64,000 bases of DNA from Latrodectus hesperus. Lineage: Eukaryota > Arthropoda > Arachnida > Araneae > Theridiidae. Position 1 is the stretch's first letter. The number at the start of each line of letters is the position of its first letter. The DNA is taken from positions 1,054,001-1,118,000 of the forward strand of contig JAJQOW010000014.1 of assembly GCA_037975125.1 (NCBI GenBank), written 5' to 3'. The position numbers and the translations under genes are program-made. The notes beneath the pieces are model-generated. The model ran no database searches. It had not been told where the DNA came from and saw only the letters and a list, made by a program, of their open reading frames with translations. Below are positions 34,700 to 48,235 of the stretch, in pieces.

Positions 34700-35005
34700 A
34701 TTTCACAACCCAGCAAACACAAAGATGCCGGGCATCCATCGGGCCGCTGCTGTCAGACGTCTTGGCCAGCAGCGGCCCGCCGCTATTCGGCCTCGTCGGC
34801 TCCGTCAATAAAGTGGTCGTCGTCATTACTGCTGGGCCGCCAGTATAGTCCGCTGTTGGCCCAACACCGGGTGGCCATCAATGCCATATTGGCCGCATGT
34901 GGCCCATGTAATTGGCAGTACATGCCCATATACGGTTATCCATCGGCCCTTTGCCGTTTGGCCGACGATAGCCGCTTTCACCGACGTAAGGCTGGTTATG
35001 GTTAT
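34700..35005. repeat. GGCC-rich quasi-repetitive island
   Basis: A sharply bounded, GC-rich block of about 300 bases in AT-rich DNA. GGCC occurs 11 times between 34740 and 34975, mostly as TTGGCC, CGGCCC or TGGGCC, spaced irregularly by 8-40 bases, along with repeated GCTGCTG/CAGCAGC and GCCGCC variants. It begins near CCCAGCAAACACAAAGATGC. It lacks an ORF with any recognisable domain. It resembles dispersed TTGGCC-type non-coding elements I recall from other invertebrate genomes, but I cannot name the family. Confidence 0.6.
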
Positions 35006-35680
35006 TTATTTCTATAAATCTTGAATTCATTTTTATGTTAATATTGTATATATTGTTAAAGTTAATATGGATGTATTGGAAATCCATCAAATTAATACTG
35101 AATATATTTTTGTGATTCTAAAAGACAATTGTTATCCTTGTAATTGTCAAATATCATTAAGTGCATTTTTAACATTTTTAATTTACAAGTTTTTTTATTT
35201 TTGTAGTCCATCTTCCGAACTAGTACTCTGGAACAAATTTCTCCTTTTGTGAAGATTTTCACTTTGTTGTAATACTCTGAAAATAAAAAAACAGAATTGT
35301 TAAACTGATTAAATTTAATTACAAAAATAGAAACAGCAGGATGTTAATAACAGCCCAGGTAAAAAACAGAAAAAATTGAGTTGATATGTTTATATAAATC
35401 AGGTGAAACTTCATGCATAACACTTATTTTCACATATTTAGGTATTATTTCACAGTATTATTTGAATAAGGAGAATCCAACATAACTATTTTTAAACTTA
35501 CAATATTTTAGAATTAAATTTACAGTGAAAGCAAAAGTCAAGCACTTGAATAGTTAACATAATCTAACAAATATATATATAGTCCAAGGGTTTAATTCCA
35601 CACTTTGGTTGTGAATGCTTATAATAGCGTTAATTTTTATTCAGAATTCATGTGCTTCGCAGCCCATAGCCTCTCGGTCA
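35006..35680. other. Non-coding stretch
   Basis: AT-rich, with no supported gene or element. Confidence 0.5.
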
Positions 35681-37585
<1,905 letters not shown>

Positions 37586-37591
37586 ACTCAC

Positions 37592-37686
37592 TGGCAATGA
37601 GGAAACTGATTCACTTAAAGAGTTGTCTGGGTCTGCGGCATTATTGCCTTTCTCGAGAAGTCATAAGTCTTTGATGGAGACCACAT
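37592..37686 (-). other. Exon-like island on the minus strand
   Basis: A 95-bp segment of higher GC bounded on the minus strand by an acceptor-like CCGTTTTTAG (37687-37688) and a strong donor-like GTGAGT (37591-37586). The best frame reads VVSIKDL-stop-LLEKGNNAADPDNSLSESVSSLP; the single TGA and lack of visible partner exons argue against a functional coding exon. It could be a decayed exon, a non-coding exon or a last coding exon. Confidence 0.3.
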
Positions 37687-37689
37687 CTA

Positions 37690-38615
37690 AAAACGGGGAA
37701 ATAAAAAATATCTATTAGTTCCAAATGAAAATTAATTTTAAACAAAAGTTTTTTTGCCTTTATATATGCAGAAGATAAAATATGCTCAATTGGGCTAAGT
37801 TGGTTATAGAGGAAAAAGAAAATGTCTTAAAACTTAAAATTGCTTAGTTACACGAAAAAATATATGTAAAAGTCACTTTACAGTATAATATATTTATACC
37901 AAATGTTATTGATAAAAAAAATTTTCTATATCAAATTCAAGTTTTTAAAGAAGCCAGAAAAAGGATAAAATGTATAAATAAAGAATATTGAACTATTTCT
38001 TTTATGTAATTTCGCAATATTATTTTCTTTTCTAAGTTTTTATTTCATAATCATTTGCAATCAGTAAACAGCTGATCCAACATGTAACACAGCTGTTAAA
38101 CAACACATCCAACATGTTAATGAATGAAATATCAATTTTAAATGCTTAACTGATAAATAACATTGAACTTAAATTATATTCTTTTCTCTAATAAAATGAT
38201 TAAATTATTCTCAAGATGGATATCACAAAACTTTGGCTCTTTGATGACAAGTGATGTTTTGAAAAATTTTGACCAACATCTGGGCTTTAAATTTATTCGT
38301 TTTATGTTATAAATTACAATAAGAAAAACAACAAAATAATGTCTACTATCAAAATTGACTTTAACCTATGTATTTTCTGTAAAATACTCAGATAAAACTC
38401 ACAACAAAAGAGTGTAGTTAAAAACAGTTAATAAATTTAGCAATTTATACATAGATATGTTTAGAAGATTAACCTAATTGTGCTTACTATATTAAAACAA
38501 TAAAATAAACATGCAGTTTACAAATGCAATAACTTAAACATTATTTGTTATTATTTTGAAATTGCATAGTGAATTTCAAAATTAGAAGTATCTCTGAAAT
38601 CAAAACAGATAAACT
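37690..38615. other. AT-rich non-coding stretch
   Basis: No supported gene or element. Confidence 0.5.
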
Positions 38616-38618
38616 TTT

Positions 38619-39050
38619 TTAACCCCTTGCCAGTGTCGCCCGAATTCAGTTCGGGCAATTACTGCGTGCAGTATTTGTGATCAGTTCGGGCAGAAGAAAA
38701 ATTAACGTTTATTTTCTGAAGCCCAAACTGAGTTCGTTTCTACTTTAGGATACTTAATTCCCTATTTTCCGAATAAATGACACAAGTGGTCCTAGCTTTT
38801 TACTAATTACAATTTTGGTTCTGAAGATAGTCCATGACTACAACAACACTATGGGAGGTGATGTTAAAGTCGATCAACATCTTACAGACTTCCCGGTTGC
38901 TAGAAAAAGAGATAAAAAATATTACTATAGAAAATATTTTTCCATCTCCTACACCAGGCGTTATATAAATAACTACTTTATTTTGCATACTTCAGCAGGA
39001 GGTGCGAAAAATATGAACTTCAGAAAATCAATTGTTGAATTAAATAAACC
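38619..39050 (+). mobile_element. piggyBac element, internally deleted relic
   Basis: It starts at TTAA (38619-38622) followed by CCCCTTGCCAGTGTCGCCCG, the usual piggyBac pattern of a TTAA target and C-rich terminus. The subterminal GCCCGAA-TTCAG-TTCGGGC (38638-38656) is a perfect 7-bp inverted repeat, and CAGTTCGGGC recurs near 38682. From about 38812 the sequence jumps straight into the C-terminal part of a transposase. Most of the transposase, including the catalytic core, is missing, and I find no right terminus. Confidence 0.75.
38815..39050 (+). pseudogene. piggyBac transposase C-terminal fragment
   Basis: It reads IVHDYNNTMGG, DQHLTDFPVARKRDKKYY and, after degraded sequence, SAGGAKNMNFRKSIVEL. 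DYN-x-x-MGG-x-D-x-x-DQ is the conserved block containing the last catalytic Asp of piggyBac transposases. Here the VDK triplet order is disturbed (GGDVKVDQ), and no start codon or N-terminal part exists. The open frame continues past 39050 to 39195 without homology. Dead fragment. Confidence 0.8.
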
Positions 39051-39195
39051 AAATGTTCAACTTCAACTGAATGTTCACTTCAACCAAATGTTCAAAATGC
39101 AAGAATCATATGAAATAATTATAACCCTGTCCTACACACCCAGATACACATTACATAATATAACATGCAATTTTCTTTGGTGTTATATAGTATAA

Positions 39196-41640
39196 TTATG
39201 TTGTGGATGAGGCTATGTGCGTACGCACTAAAGCAGATTATTTATCACTTTACGCTGACAAAATAATTCCTCCAAATTATATGAGCAAAATGTCAACCAG
39301 ATTATAAGATAATCTCTGAGAATTCTGATTATATAATGATGGATTAAGTCTGAATTAATCTTCGCAATTTACAAATTCTAAATATTAATGTATTGCGTTA
39401 GTGATAAATATATTATATAAGAGAATAATATCTTCCATTAGTATTAGCAAAATATGTAATCTCTGTTTTAATGCCTGAAATATAGCAAATTTTGGTAGGG
39501 AAAATGTTTTCGTTATTTATGTTTCAAATATAATATGAAAGAGTTTTTACAATTTCCATTACTTATTTATAAGCATTTTTAAAAGTGTTTATAATTAACA
39601 ACACTTTCAATGTTTTTTTCTATATTCAGATATTTATTAATAATGGTTTTTTTAAATATATCTATATAAGTATGTTCATTAGATTTTAATCATTTTAATT
39701 CCCTTCTATTAGGCAACACTTAAAATATAGTGACCATTTAGAACAATTTATGAATGTGTTGCAGCTATTATGTTTTTCTATAAAAACAATATTCAAATTT
39801 CGTAAAAGAGCTTTTGAATTTTTAGAGAATATGTAGTCTTCAAAGTAGATTAGTCTACAATTTTAAATGTATTTTTTTATTATTATTATAGTAAGAAGGT
39901 TTTTGTAGAAAATAATATTTAATTACTCGAGTTTAAATTTTATTTTGTAACTTAGCTTTCATTAAAAACTCTTGGGATTTAATTTTGCATTTCAGAACTA
40001 AAAGTGGGTAGATGTACAGCTTTTTCTCATGCACAGAAAATGCGGAAACATACTTTATTTACTAGCTGCATTTTCCTGGTCTTAAGAAATCGACAAGATT
40101 TTCTTCTCTGATTCTATAATAGAATTGTGCTACTTAGTAGTGTAAATATTTTTCTTTGGGAAATATGCATGTTATCGCAGGTGTTTTACGACAGAATAAA
40201 ACATCTTTGGATAACTCAACATTATGGCTAAGTTCGTCGAATAACAAAGTAAATCTACCGTATTAAATCATTTCTTGGAAAATTCCTAAATATTAAAAGA
40301 ATTTCATAAGAATGGTGCAAGAATTCAAGAAATATATTTCGGTACTAGTAATTATTGGATTCGGTATCCATAGGATGTGCTTTTATACATGAAGAGAAAC
40401 AAAAATTAATCACTAATTTCAAATTCAAGAAAAGACATTTAACAAGCCTAATAATTCATAGGTATACTTTATATTATGCGCTAAATGTAATACAAGAGTT
40501 ACACTTTTTGCATAATGTTCCTTTTTTTTATTAAACTTTATGAATAATCAATAATGAGTTTCATATTCAAAAAGTGTAATATGTAATTCTTAATATTCTC
40601 AAAATATATTTCTGATTCTTTTTAATTCAAAAGTAAAATTAAAATTCGATTAACTGACAGTTAATAGAATTTTGCATATTTTTGCATATTGTTATTATAA
40701 TTTTATCTAGTGGCTTATGATAATATATTAGAATACCAATTTTCAAATTAATATCAAGAAATTCCAAAAATATAAAAACTACAAACAAAACCAAAAAAAA
40801 GTACAAAAAATATGCTTATAAATGTATATTAATGATAACATATAGTTATGATTGCATAACCATATGATATCATTATAATAATTTAACACAAATGTTAAAT
40901 GAACAAAAAATAAATAGATGAAAAATAAATCAAAAATAACTGAATGTGCTTTTGTGCTCTTACTTACAAAGAAAACGAAATATCCTTAGAAAATAATTAG
41001 ATTATCTCAAATTCTTGTATGCATATTTCTTCACAAAACTGGCAAATGATTAAATTTTCAAAGCCAAAGAATATTATTTCTGACTAAAGCAGTTATTCCT
41101 TCTGCTTAAATCTTATGGTAAAAAACAGGTTATCATTGCTGGAACTTCCAGCAACTATTACCGTTTTTATACACTTAAAACCGGTAATTGTTATAAGTTT
41201 CAGCAGAGCAACTCTTCTTATGGTTCTGCCCACACAAGAAAAAAAATTCGAAACATGAAAAAATATTACAATTATAATTAAAAATAGTGCAATTGTGACG
41301 TCGAGAATCTTATAGTCAATTGAATGAATTCAAATGTAGTTAAATTAGAATGAATGCATAAAATTAAATGGACAAACCGAGAAATAAATGTGTCCATAAG
41401 TCGATATAACATCGTATGGATGTCACTGTCTGTATGTGATGGGAGAAATACAAAGTGCAAGAAATACAAAGGTGTTAGACATGAGTAAAAAAGATTTTGT
41501 GGGACCTGGGTGCAAAAATACTTTTGTTGCACAAAACCCACAAGAGTTTACAAGAAATCGGATGATTGTTCGTCAAACCCGATATTAACTTTGGTTATCA
41601 TTGTTAGATGATTAGAATGTTATGACCTCTTCCATATTAT
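39196..41640. other. AT-rich non-coding stretch
   Basis: No supported gene or recognised repeat in about 2.4 kb. Confidence 0.5.
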
Positions 41641-41713
41641 CCGTAAAACAGGTAGTAATCCGTGAAACAGGTAGTAATCCGTGGAACAGGTAGTATCCGT
41701 GAAACAGTTAGTT
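41641..41713. repeat. 19-bp tandem repeat, four copies
   Basis: The unit CCGTGAAACAGGTAGTAAT is repeated at 41641, 41660, 41679 and 41697; the third and fourth copies are slightly shortened or mutated. Confidence 0.9.
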
Positions 41714-41780
41714 CTACCATCTCAAAACACTTTGTTAGAACAAATTTATGCTCACATAGACATTTTTCTTCAACTCCACA

Positions 41781-41856
41781 ACACCGATCGGTGTAGCAAT
41801 CGATCTCTTATCTGCCAGCAGACTGTAATCACACGGCGTTCTGTGTGATTACAGTC
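41781..41856. repeat. Two palindromic sequences
   Basis: ACACCGATCGGTGT (41781-41794) is a perfect 14-bp palindrome. GACTGTAATCACAC (41821-41834) and GTGTGATTACAGTC (41843-41856) are perfect 14-bp arms around an 8-nt loop. No gene overlaps them. Confidence 0.85.
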
Positions 41857-42714
41857 TCTCTTCTGTCAAATGACCATCACATTCATAAATGGAAGACTTG
41901 GTAATAGCGATCTCAATCAGAATTTGTTTCTTCTTTAGCGCTGGATAGATGCCCGGTATCTTTATGTTTGCTAGGATTTAACTTTAATAGGTCAGTGACG
42001 AGTTGGTTCAATCTATAACCAGTTACGTTATTTTAGGTCCTCATAGGGCTAATATTCAAGAAAATAGCACATGGTTATGTAATGATTTGTATCTATAAAT
42101 TATATTTATGCAATTAATACTCCCTTATGGTGTTAATACTCATTAGACGTTTCGCCACTTACCAACCATGATATGTTAGATCAACAGATTCGGTTATTCG
42201 ATAAATGTTGCAGATCTGAAGCAACAATTTATGAATGTCTGAATAATGCATAACATGATAAATCTAGGAATCTATCACTTTATATCTAGATGTAAAGAGG
42301 CATATATTGCTGTGAGAGAGAATAACATTAACCACTTATTTATTTATTTTCAGGGAATTTTATTATCCGGGAATGATCTACACACACATATAATTTAAAG
42401 AATGCTAAGAGGTTTTTGCAAAAGAATGCATATAATAATATATGAAAAAATAATAAATTTGAGAAGAAAATAGAATAATATATCATAAAATATAAATTGC
42501 AATATAAACATACAATACTGAAAAATTAATTTTTTAGATCAATAATGAAAATTAAACATTTTGGATTTAAGATTAATCTGAAGGCATCAACTAAACTTTA
42601 CATCAATAATATCACATGAAACTTGATATAATGGATAAGATGAAACCAAGAAAAATCATAGAAAATAAAAAGGCCCTTATACCATGAAGATTTCAGTGCC
42701 ACACCAGTTATATA
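41857..42714. other. AT-rich non-coding stretch
   Basis: No supported gene or element before the Tc1-type terminus at 42717. Confidence 0.5.
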
Positions 42715-42716
42715 TA

Positions 42717-43545
42717 CACTGGTGGGCAAAATGTAAGCAAAATTAACAAAAAATTCAGTAGCATGGTCAGGGGTATGAAAATAATGTCGTAGGTCATGTG
42801 AAAACAAAACGACGAAGATGACATTAGCTTATGTAAAACACAAACAGATAGCCGTCTCTGTTCAAGACGAGAAAAAAGGGAAGGACCCAATAAAAGACAC
42901 TCTCTGCAAGCTCAAGAGCGTTTTTTCATAAAATATGACTAAAAGAAATTACCTGGACGACTTCAAACGTTGAAGAAGGATCTAAAAGCCGGAGGAAAAG
43001 TTTAGAGTGGATAATGTTGTTGAAGAGTTCAGAATATATACAAGTGTTGTTTCATGCACCTTGAAAGCTTATAAAACCATTAGTATAGCTGTTAAAACAG
43101 TGGGCAGTGGCAGCCCCAGAAAATCAATTTGTAACGGATGATTGATCTATCTTCCAGCAAGCGAAATGGCTCTGAAAAAGTTAGCAAGGGCCATTACTCA
43201 GTAACTGTATACAGTAACGGGGTTACAAGTTTTGTGGCTTACTTTGCCTAGACACCTTTACAAAATGGCCTATTAGATTACCAACCTGAACCCTCTATCC
43301 CTTTGAAATTTGGACATTGGTTCCGCCATTTCGAGTAGTGCAGAGAGCACCAAAAGTGCATATTTCTTCAGTAAAGTTGAGTTTCTTTTATGGATAAGAA
43401 TCGTTTCAGTGCCATCAGCGATTCTCAAAGCCAGTTGATTTGAAAAGAGATAGGAACAGGATTTTAATACCAATAACACCAAAAAAGAACAATACGATGG
43501 TACAAGAGTTGTGATTAAGAGATTCATTATTCTGAATGGGTGGAT
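42717..43545 (+). pseudogene. Tc1-type transposase relic, heavily decayed
   Basis: It starts with a TA (42715-42716) and a Tc1-like terminus CACTGGTGGGCAAAATGTAAG. Coding begins near 42937, MTKRNYLDDFKR, with helix-turn-helix remnants (VVEEFRIYTSVVSCTLKAYK) and then KKLARAITQ-stop-LYTVTG, matching the conserved IAQQL-x-TATG region. At 43325-43480 fragments CREHQK and NRFSAISDSQSQLI mark the region around the first catalytic Asp, itself altered. Stops and shifts are everywhere. I found no right terminus. It belongs to the same broad subfamily as the relics at 47225 and 50330. Confidence 0.75.
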
Positions 43546-46500
43546 TGAGTTTTACTTTTTCGACAGAGACTCAGTAACGAAAGACCTCAATTGTAAGAAG
43601 GTGTGCCTGTTCCTAGGGGACATTTGAGAAGACTGCCCGGTTGTCTGAGTTTGTTATTCTTGATTCAATGATTAAATGAATTACATGATAAATAAAAAAG
43701 AGAAAGGTTGGAAGAACAATAAAATGTGTTGGGGAAAACAAGATTTCAGGCATTATATGGAATCTTTGGAAGATCCCTCACCATTCGAAGTATGTCTGCA
43801 ATCAGTAGCTAAAATTGATGTGAGAGAAATGATTGCAAAATCTAAATATATAGAGCTAATTTTCTAGTCAAATGCTGATGTAGGGACATTTAGAAGTGAA
43901 ATCAAATTTCTATTCAAGCAGTTACTCTAGTAAGGAATTAGCGTGGTGAAGCATAAGGAATAAATTTCGCAAGTCAATATGTTACCCTCTGCATTCATTG
44001 GGATATTGTTTTGAGCATGTCTGGATACTCTATGTTAATGCCATGAGAATAATATTCTTATTGTCATATTTTGTGATATGACAAGAGTGTTGTTGCCTTA
44101 ACAATCAATTGATTAATTATTAACTTCTTTATCCATTGATTCAAAATTTGTAGAGCTGTTGTTTCTTTATATCCAAACCAATGATCGATTTTTCAGAAAT
44201 CACAACCAGTAGTTCTTGTTGATTATTATTATTCATGAAACCACATAAAAGAGCTCAATTGACACTTATCTTTTGAAAACTACGCTAAAGTTGCACTTAG
44301 GAAAAATAAACATAAAACATTTATAACTCTTCAAATTTCAATCTTTTCGTGGTTTAATTAGCTTATGATAACTTTGTCATCGCACATGATGTAAAACTGT
44401 GCTAAAATGTTGTATTTATCATTACCATATCTCATCGAGGTAAAGGTATGATAAAAATAATATGGTATACGAAAACATTTTGCTTTCATGTCACATTTAC
44501 GGTGAAAATCAATATTTTTAAAATGATTTTTCAAAAAAATAATCAGTGTGGTGGAAAATCGCTGATGTCCTTAAGATGTACGAAGCATAACTTATAAGTT
44601 TTCATGATCTTAAATTTCTATTGTTATGTAGGTAAAATAATTTCAGAATGTTAGAAATGATTAATTCAAGAATATATTCCATTGATTTTCTGATCATTGC
44701 AACGCGAATAATGTCCTCAAAATTGAATGTCTAACCTTTGATACTGGATATATAATTATCTCATGTAGTTCAATTTTATCTTACGTAGTATATGAAGCCA
44801 TATAATATCTCACTTGCTTAGTTTATTGAACAACACTAGTCAGCTATAAGATTTTATTTAAATATTATACTGCATAACGTTAATTATTAAATATTTCAAA
44901 ATGTTTATACATATATGATAAGATAAACTTATATATGACAAGATAATGAAATGGCTTTCAAAATTTGTAACTTAACAATTGTTTTAATCACGTAATTCAT
45001 AAAAATGTAATAAATTCTCTTTTCTTAAAATTCAAAATTTGACTCTTGATTGATTTATCGGCAAACATTATTACTTATAAATCAGAAAGACAAATTAATG
45101 CTGAACTATATTAAAACAAATCTATTTTGAGAAAAATTATTTTAATTTCATGTGAAAATGTAATCACCTGATAGATTAGGAAGTAATGTTTATTTTCTCT
45201 CACAATTTCTCAATTTCAATAACTTTCACTAAAGTATCAAGACTATTAATGTTAATAACGGAGACTTAATAACAGCAATGACATTAATATTCTTAAAAAT
45301 AACATTTTTAACATTAAAGAAAGATGTAAGCAATATATAGTATTATCCAAGAATAAACAATATACAAAATTAACAATATATTGATAATTTTGTGTAATTA
45401 CTAATCTCTCTCCATTAAGATGGTTATTTAGTATATTATTTTTATTTTGATTATTATGACAGTAAGTTACTTAAAAATATTTTACTATTTATTCCTTTTT
45501 ATGCACAAGATTCAGGAAATTAAAAATTAAGATTTGGATTGTAGTATTCAAGAATTGGACATCTTTGGTATTAATAATAAATATTCTCTGAAGCCATAAA
45601 AATTCTTCGCCATAATGTCAGAATAGTTCTGATAAATTAAATAAAGTAAATACTTAGGTAAAATAAAAGTTATAAATTTTATTATAAAATAAAAATTCCT
45701 TTTATTCAAACAAATATTATCATTATGAATGTACTACAAATATTATTCAGAGATTACATCAGTGCATTTAATTATTTAAGAAATTTCCTCGTGATTCTTA
45801 TTCCTGTTAAATAAATGAAAATTTTCTTAGTTATGACACGACACGCAATCTTCCTTAAAAAATTAGATAAGGTAATCCAGATTTTATGATGCTAAACTAA
45901 ACGTCTCCTAGAAACTAGAATTGATTAAAATAATTGCTTTTCCTAAGTTATTTTAGAAATTTACTGTCAGGAAAAATTTTATATGAATTCTTTCCTGTAA
46001 AATACTGTTCTAAATTATTTAAAAAGAGTGAAAACTTAAGAGCAAGTATTTCGGAAAAATTTTAATCTTTTTATGTTATTCGATGTACTTTGAAAGAAAT
46101 TTCAAATTACACTTAAAATTTAATTATTAATTTTGACATAAAATTGAATTCTTGAGGACTTTTTTGATGATATTTTCAACTATTTATTTTGTATCATGTA
46201 TATTTTTCACGGAGCGTTCACTATCCAAAAAAATATTCCTGATAATGTTTTAGTTTATAAGAAAGCTAAACTGCTTTTGATATTTATAATGAAATTCTCG
46301 TCAATAATTCTAATTTATTCTCAAAAAAATGCTTAAATAGCATAGACTTCTAAACTAGCATTTTGTAAAAATACTATTTTATTATTGATTCTATATTATT
46401 AGTGAGTCTCTATATTTTATAGAACCCATTTCTAAAACTGCATTGATCGTGACTGTTGATCATAATGCGTATAGAAGTCATTAGTCATTGCTATTGATTC

Positions 46501-47220
46501 AGGATTACATGAACATTAATAGTTGTAAGTAAAGGGGGATATATTTAAGTCAGATTTATTATCTAAAACAGTGTAGTGATTAACACTTCAAAAATTCCAA
46601 ATTAGAATTAATATTTACTCAAAGCAAAATAAAGACCATTTATATTAAACTGTGTAGGATATCTCAATTTTTATAACCTTATAAAAGAGAGAGAGAGGGA
46701 GAGAAATAAAAGGAAAAATATTAAAATAATTTGCAAAAATATTAAAAAGAAATCACTGATCTTGAAACTATACAATTTTAATGAATTACGAACGAAGAGT
46801 ACCAAATAAAAATGTAAGCATATTTAAAATTAAATATGAATATTTCAATATATAAATTCAAATATATAGTTTTGGATTTGCGAATATAAAAAATATATCC
46901 TTGCCCCCCTTACAGTGTCTAAGAAATTTAGCAGATAATTTTAATACACAAAAATAAGGTTTTTCTGCATAATAGAGATCTCCTATTATTAATGAGAGAA
47001 ATTACATGAATTTCAATAACAACAATTTTTGGATAGAACCTTAATTTTTTTTATATAAGCTGCTCAGCGATAAAATGTAAAATATTTCCAATAGATATTC
47101 TCTTTTGACTGAGTTTAAAAAATCTGACAATTAAAGTATTCATAAAAATTGAGTGATTAAAATTTTGTTCTTAAAATGAGGCAACGTATTTAAAAATCCA
47201 AATATTCAATCATTTGTTAT
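43546..47220. other. AT-rich non-coding stretch with one dispersed repeat
   Basis: No supported gene. It contains the 190-bp segment 45048-45238 that recurs inverted at 60762-60954, and a short (GA)n tract at 46686-46704. Confidence 0.5.
45048..45238 (+). repeat. Dispersed repeat, partner of 60762-60954
   Basis: Nearly identical (by eye above 90 percent) to the reverse complement of 60762-60954. Shared blocks include GCTGAACTATATTAAAACAA and TAATCACCTGATAGATTAGG-like sequence (one gap). Non-coding; family unknown. Confidence 0.85.
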
Positions 47221-47224
47221 AGGA

Positions 47225-48235
47225 TTATAAACTTCAGAGGTGCCATTAAAGGCATTCTTTACAAGTTTGATGAGGTCCGCAATAATTACCAGTGTAGTTG
47301 AAAATTTAGAATCAATAAAAGTGTCAATTCGCACTGTTGGAAAGCCTTCTAAATCACAGGTACATCTGTTAGAAAAGTAGCTAGGTGTCGCTCTAGGAAA
47401 AAACTGCAATGAATGACTGATATTTCTTCTTGCAGACGAGAAGACTCCGAAACCGTTAGCGAGAGTCACTGCTCAGCAACTGTGTACAGCAACGAGTCGA
47501 GAAATTACTGTGCCAGATACGGTCAAAAATGTATTCGATTATCCCACCGTTTTGATCACTGCATCGCTTTGAAAATTATCTATCGTACCACCACAGACCA
47601 CCATTTAGTATTGTGCAAGGAACACAAAAACTGGATATGTCATCAATGGAATCATGGTCTCTTCACGGATGAGAGTCAGTGCCACAAATGGTTCTTAACT
47701 CCAGTTGACTTGGAGAGAGGTCGGGACATAATTTCACCTGATAAGTATTAAGAAAAGAGACCTTTGCCGCTATCCTGATTTTGTCATCTGATGAGGCCTT
47801 ATGCTGAGTGGAGTGCGCTCCATACATTCGACAAAGGTTCAAATCCAGAGATCACTGTTGCAAATAAGTTTTCCTTGACTGTATGAATCTGTTCCAAGAA
47901 GGTCATGGAATTAAACTTCATTTTTATGGATGGAAATGCAAGGCCACATCGAACTTGTGCTGTTTAGCAGCTATAAAAAAATGGAAAATATCTTTCGAAT
48001 GAATTGGTCAATGTACTTCACTGATTTAAATACCATGGAATATATGACCAGTGCTTTGAGAAGACGCCTTGAGGTACAAATAACATGTTAAGTACATCCT
48101 CTGGTGAGCATCCAATAATTGCTACAGATTCTGATTGCACTCTTACGCAAGAACTATTGGTCAACTTGGTGGTGTGTAAGGAGAGGCGGGGTACGAAGCA
48201 ATCATTGTAGTAAGGAAAATGCATATCCCATGCTA
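47225..48235 (+). pseudogene. Tc1-type transposase relic
   Basis: The N-terminus is readable as FRGAIKGILYKFDEVRNNYQ (first helix-turn-helix) near 47232, then ARVTAQQLCTATSREITVPD near 47457. CKEHKNWICHQWNHGLFTDE (47618-47677) has the first catalytic Asp, FIFMDGNARPHRTCAV (about 47922-47970) the second, and LNTMEYMTSALRRRLE (about 48024-48075) holds the Glu position of the SPDLNPIE block. At least four frame changes separate these blocks. Probably a DD34E element in origin. The termini are not recognised. Confidence 0.82.

Noticed and set aside
47206..47469. 87-codon minus-strand frame
   Set aside because: Antisense to the transposase relic at 47225.
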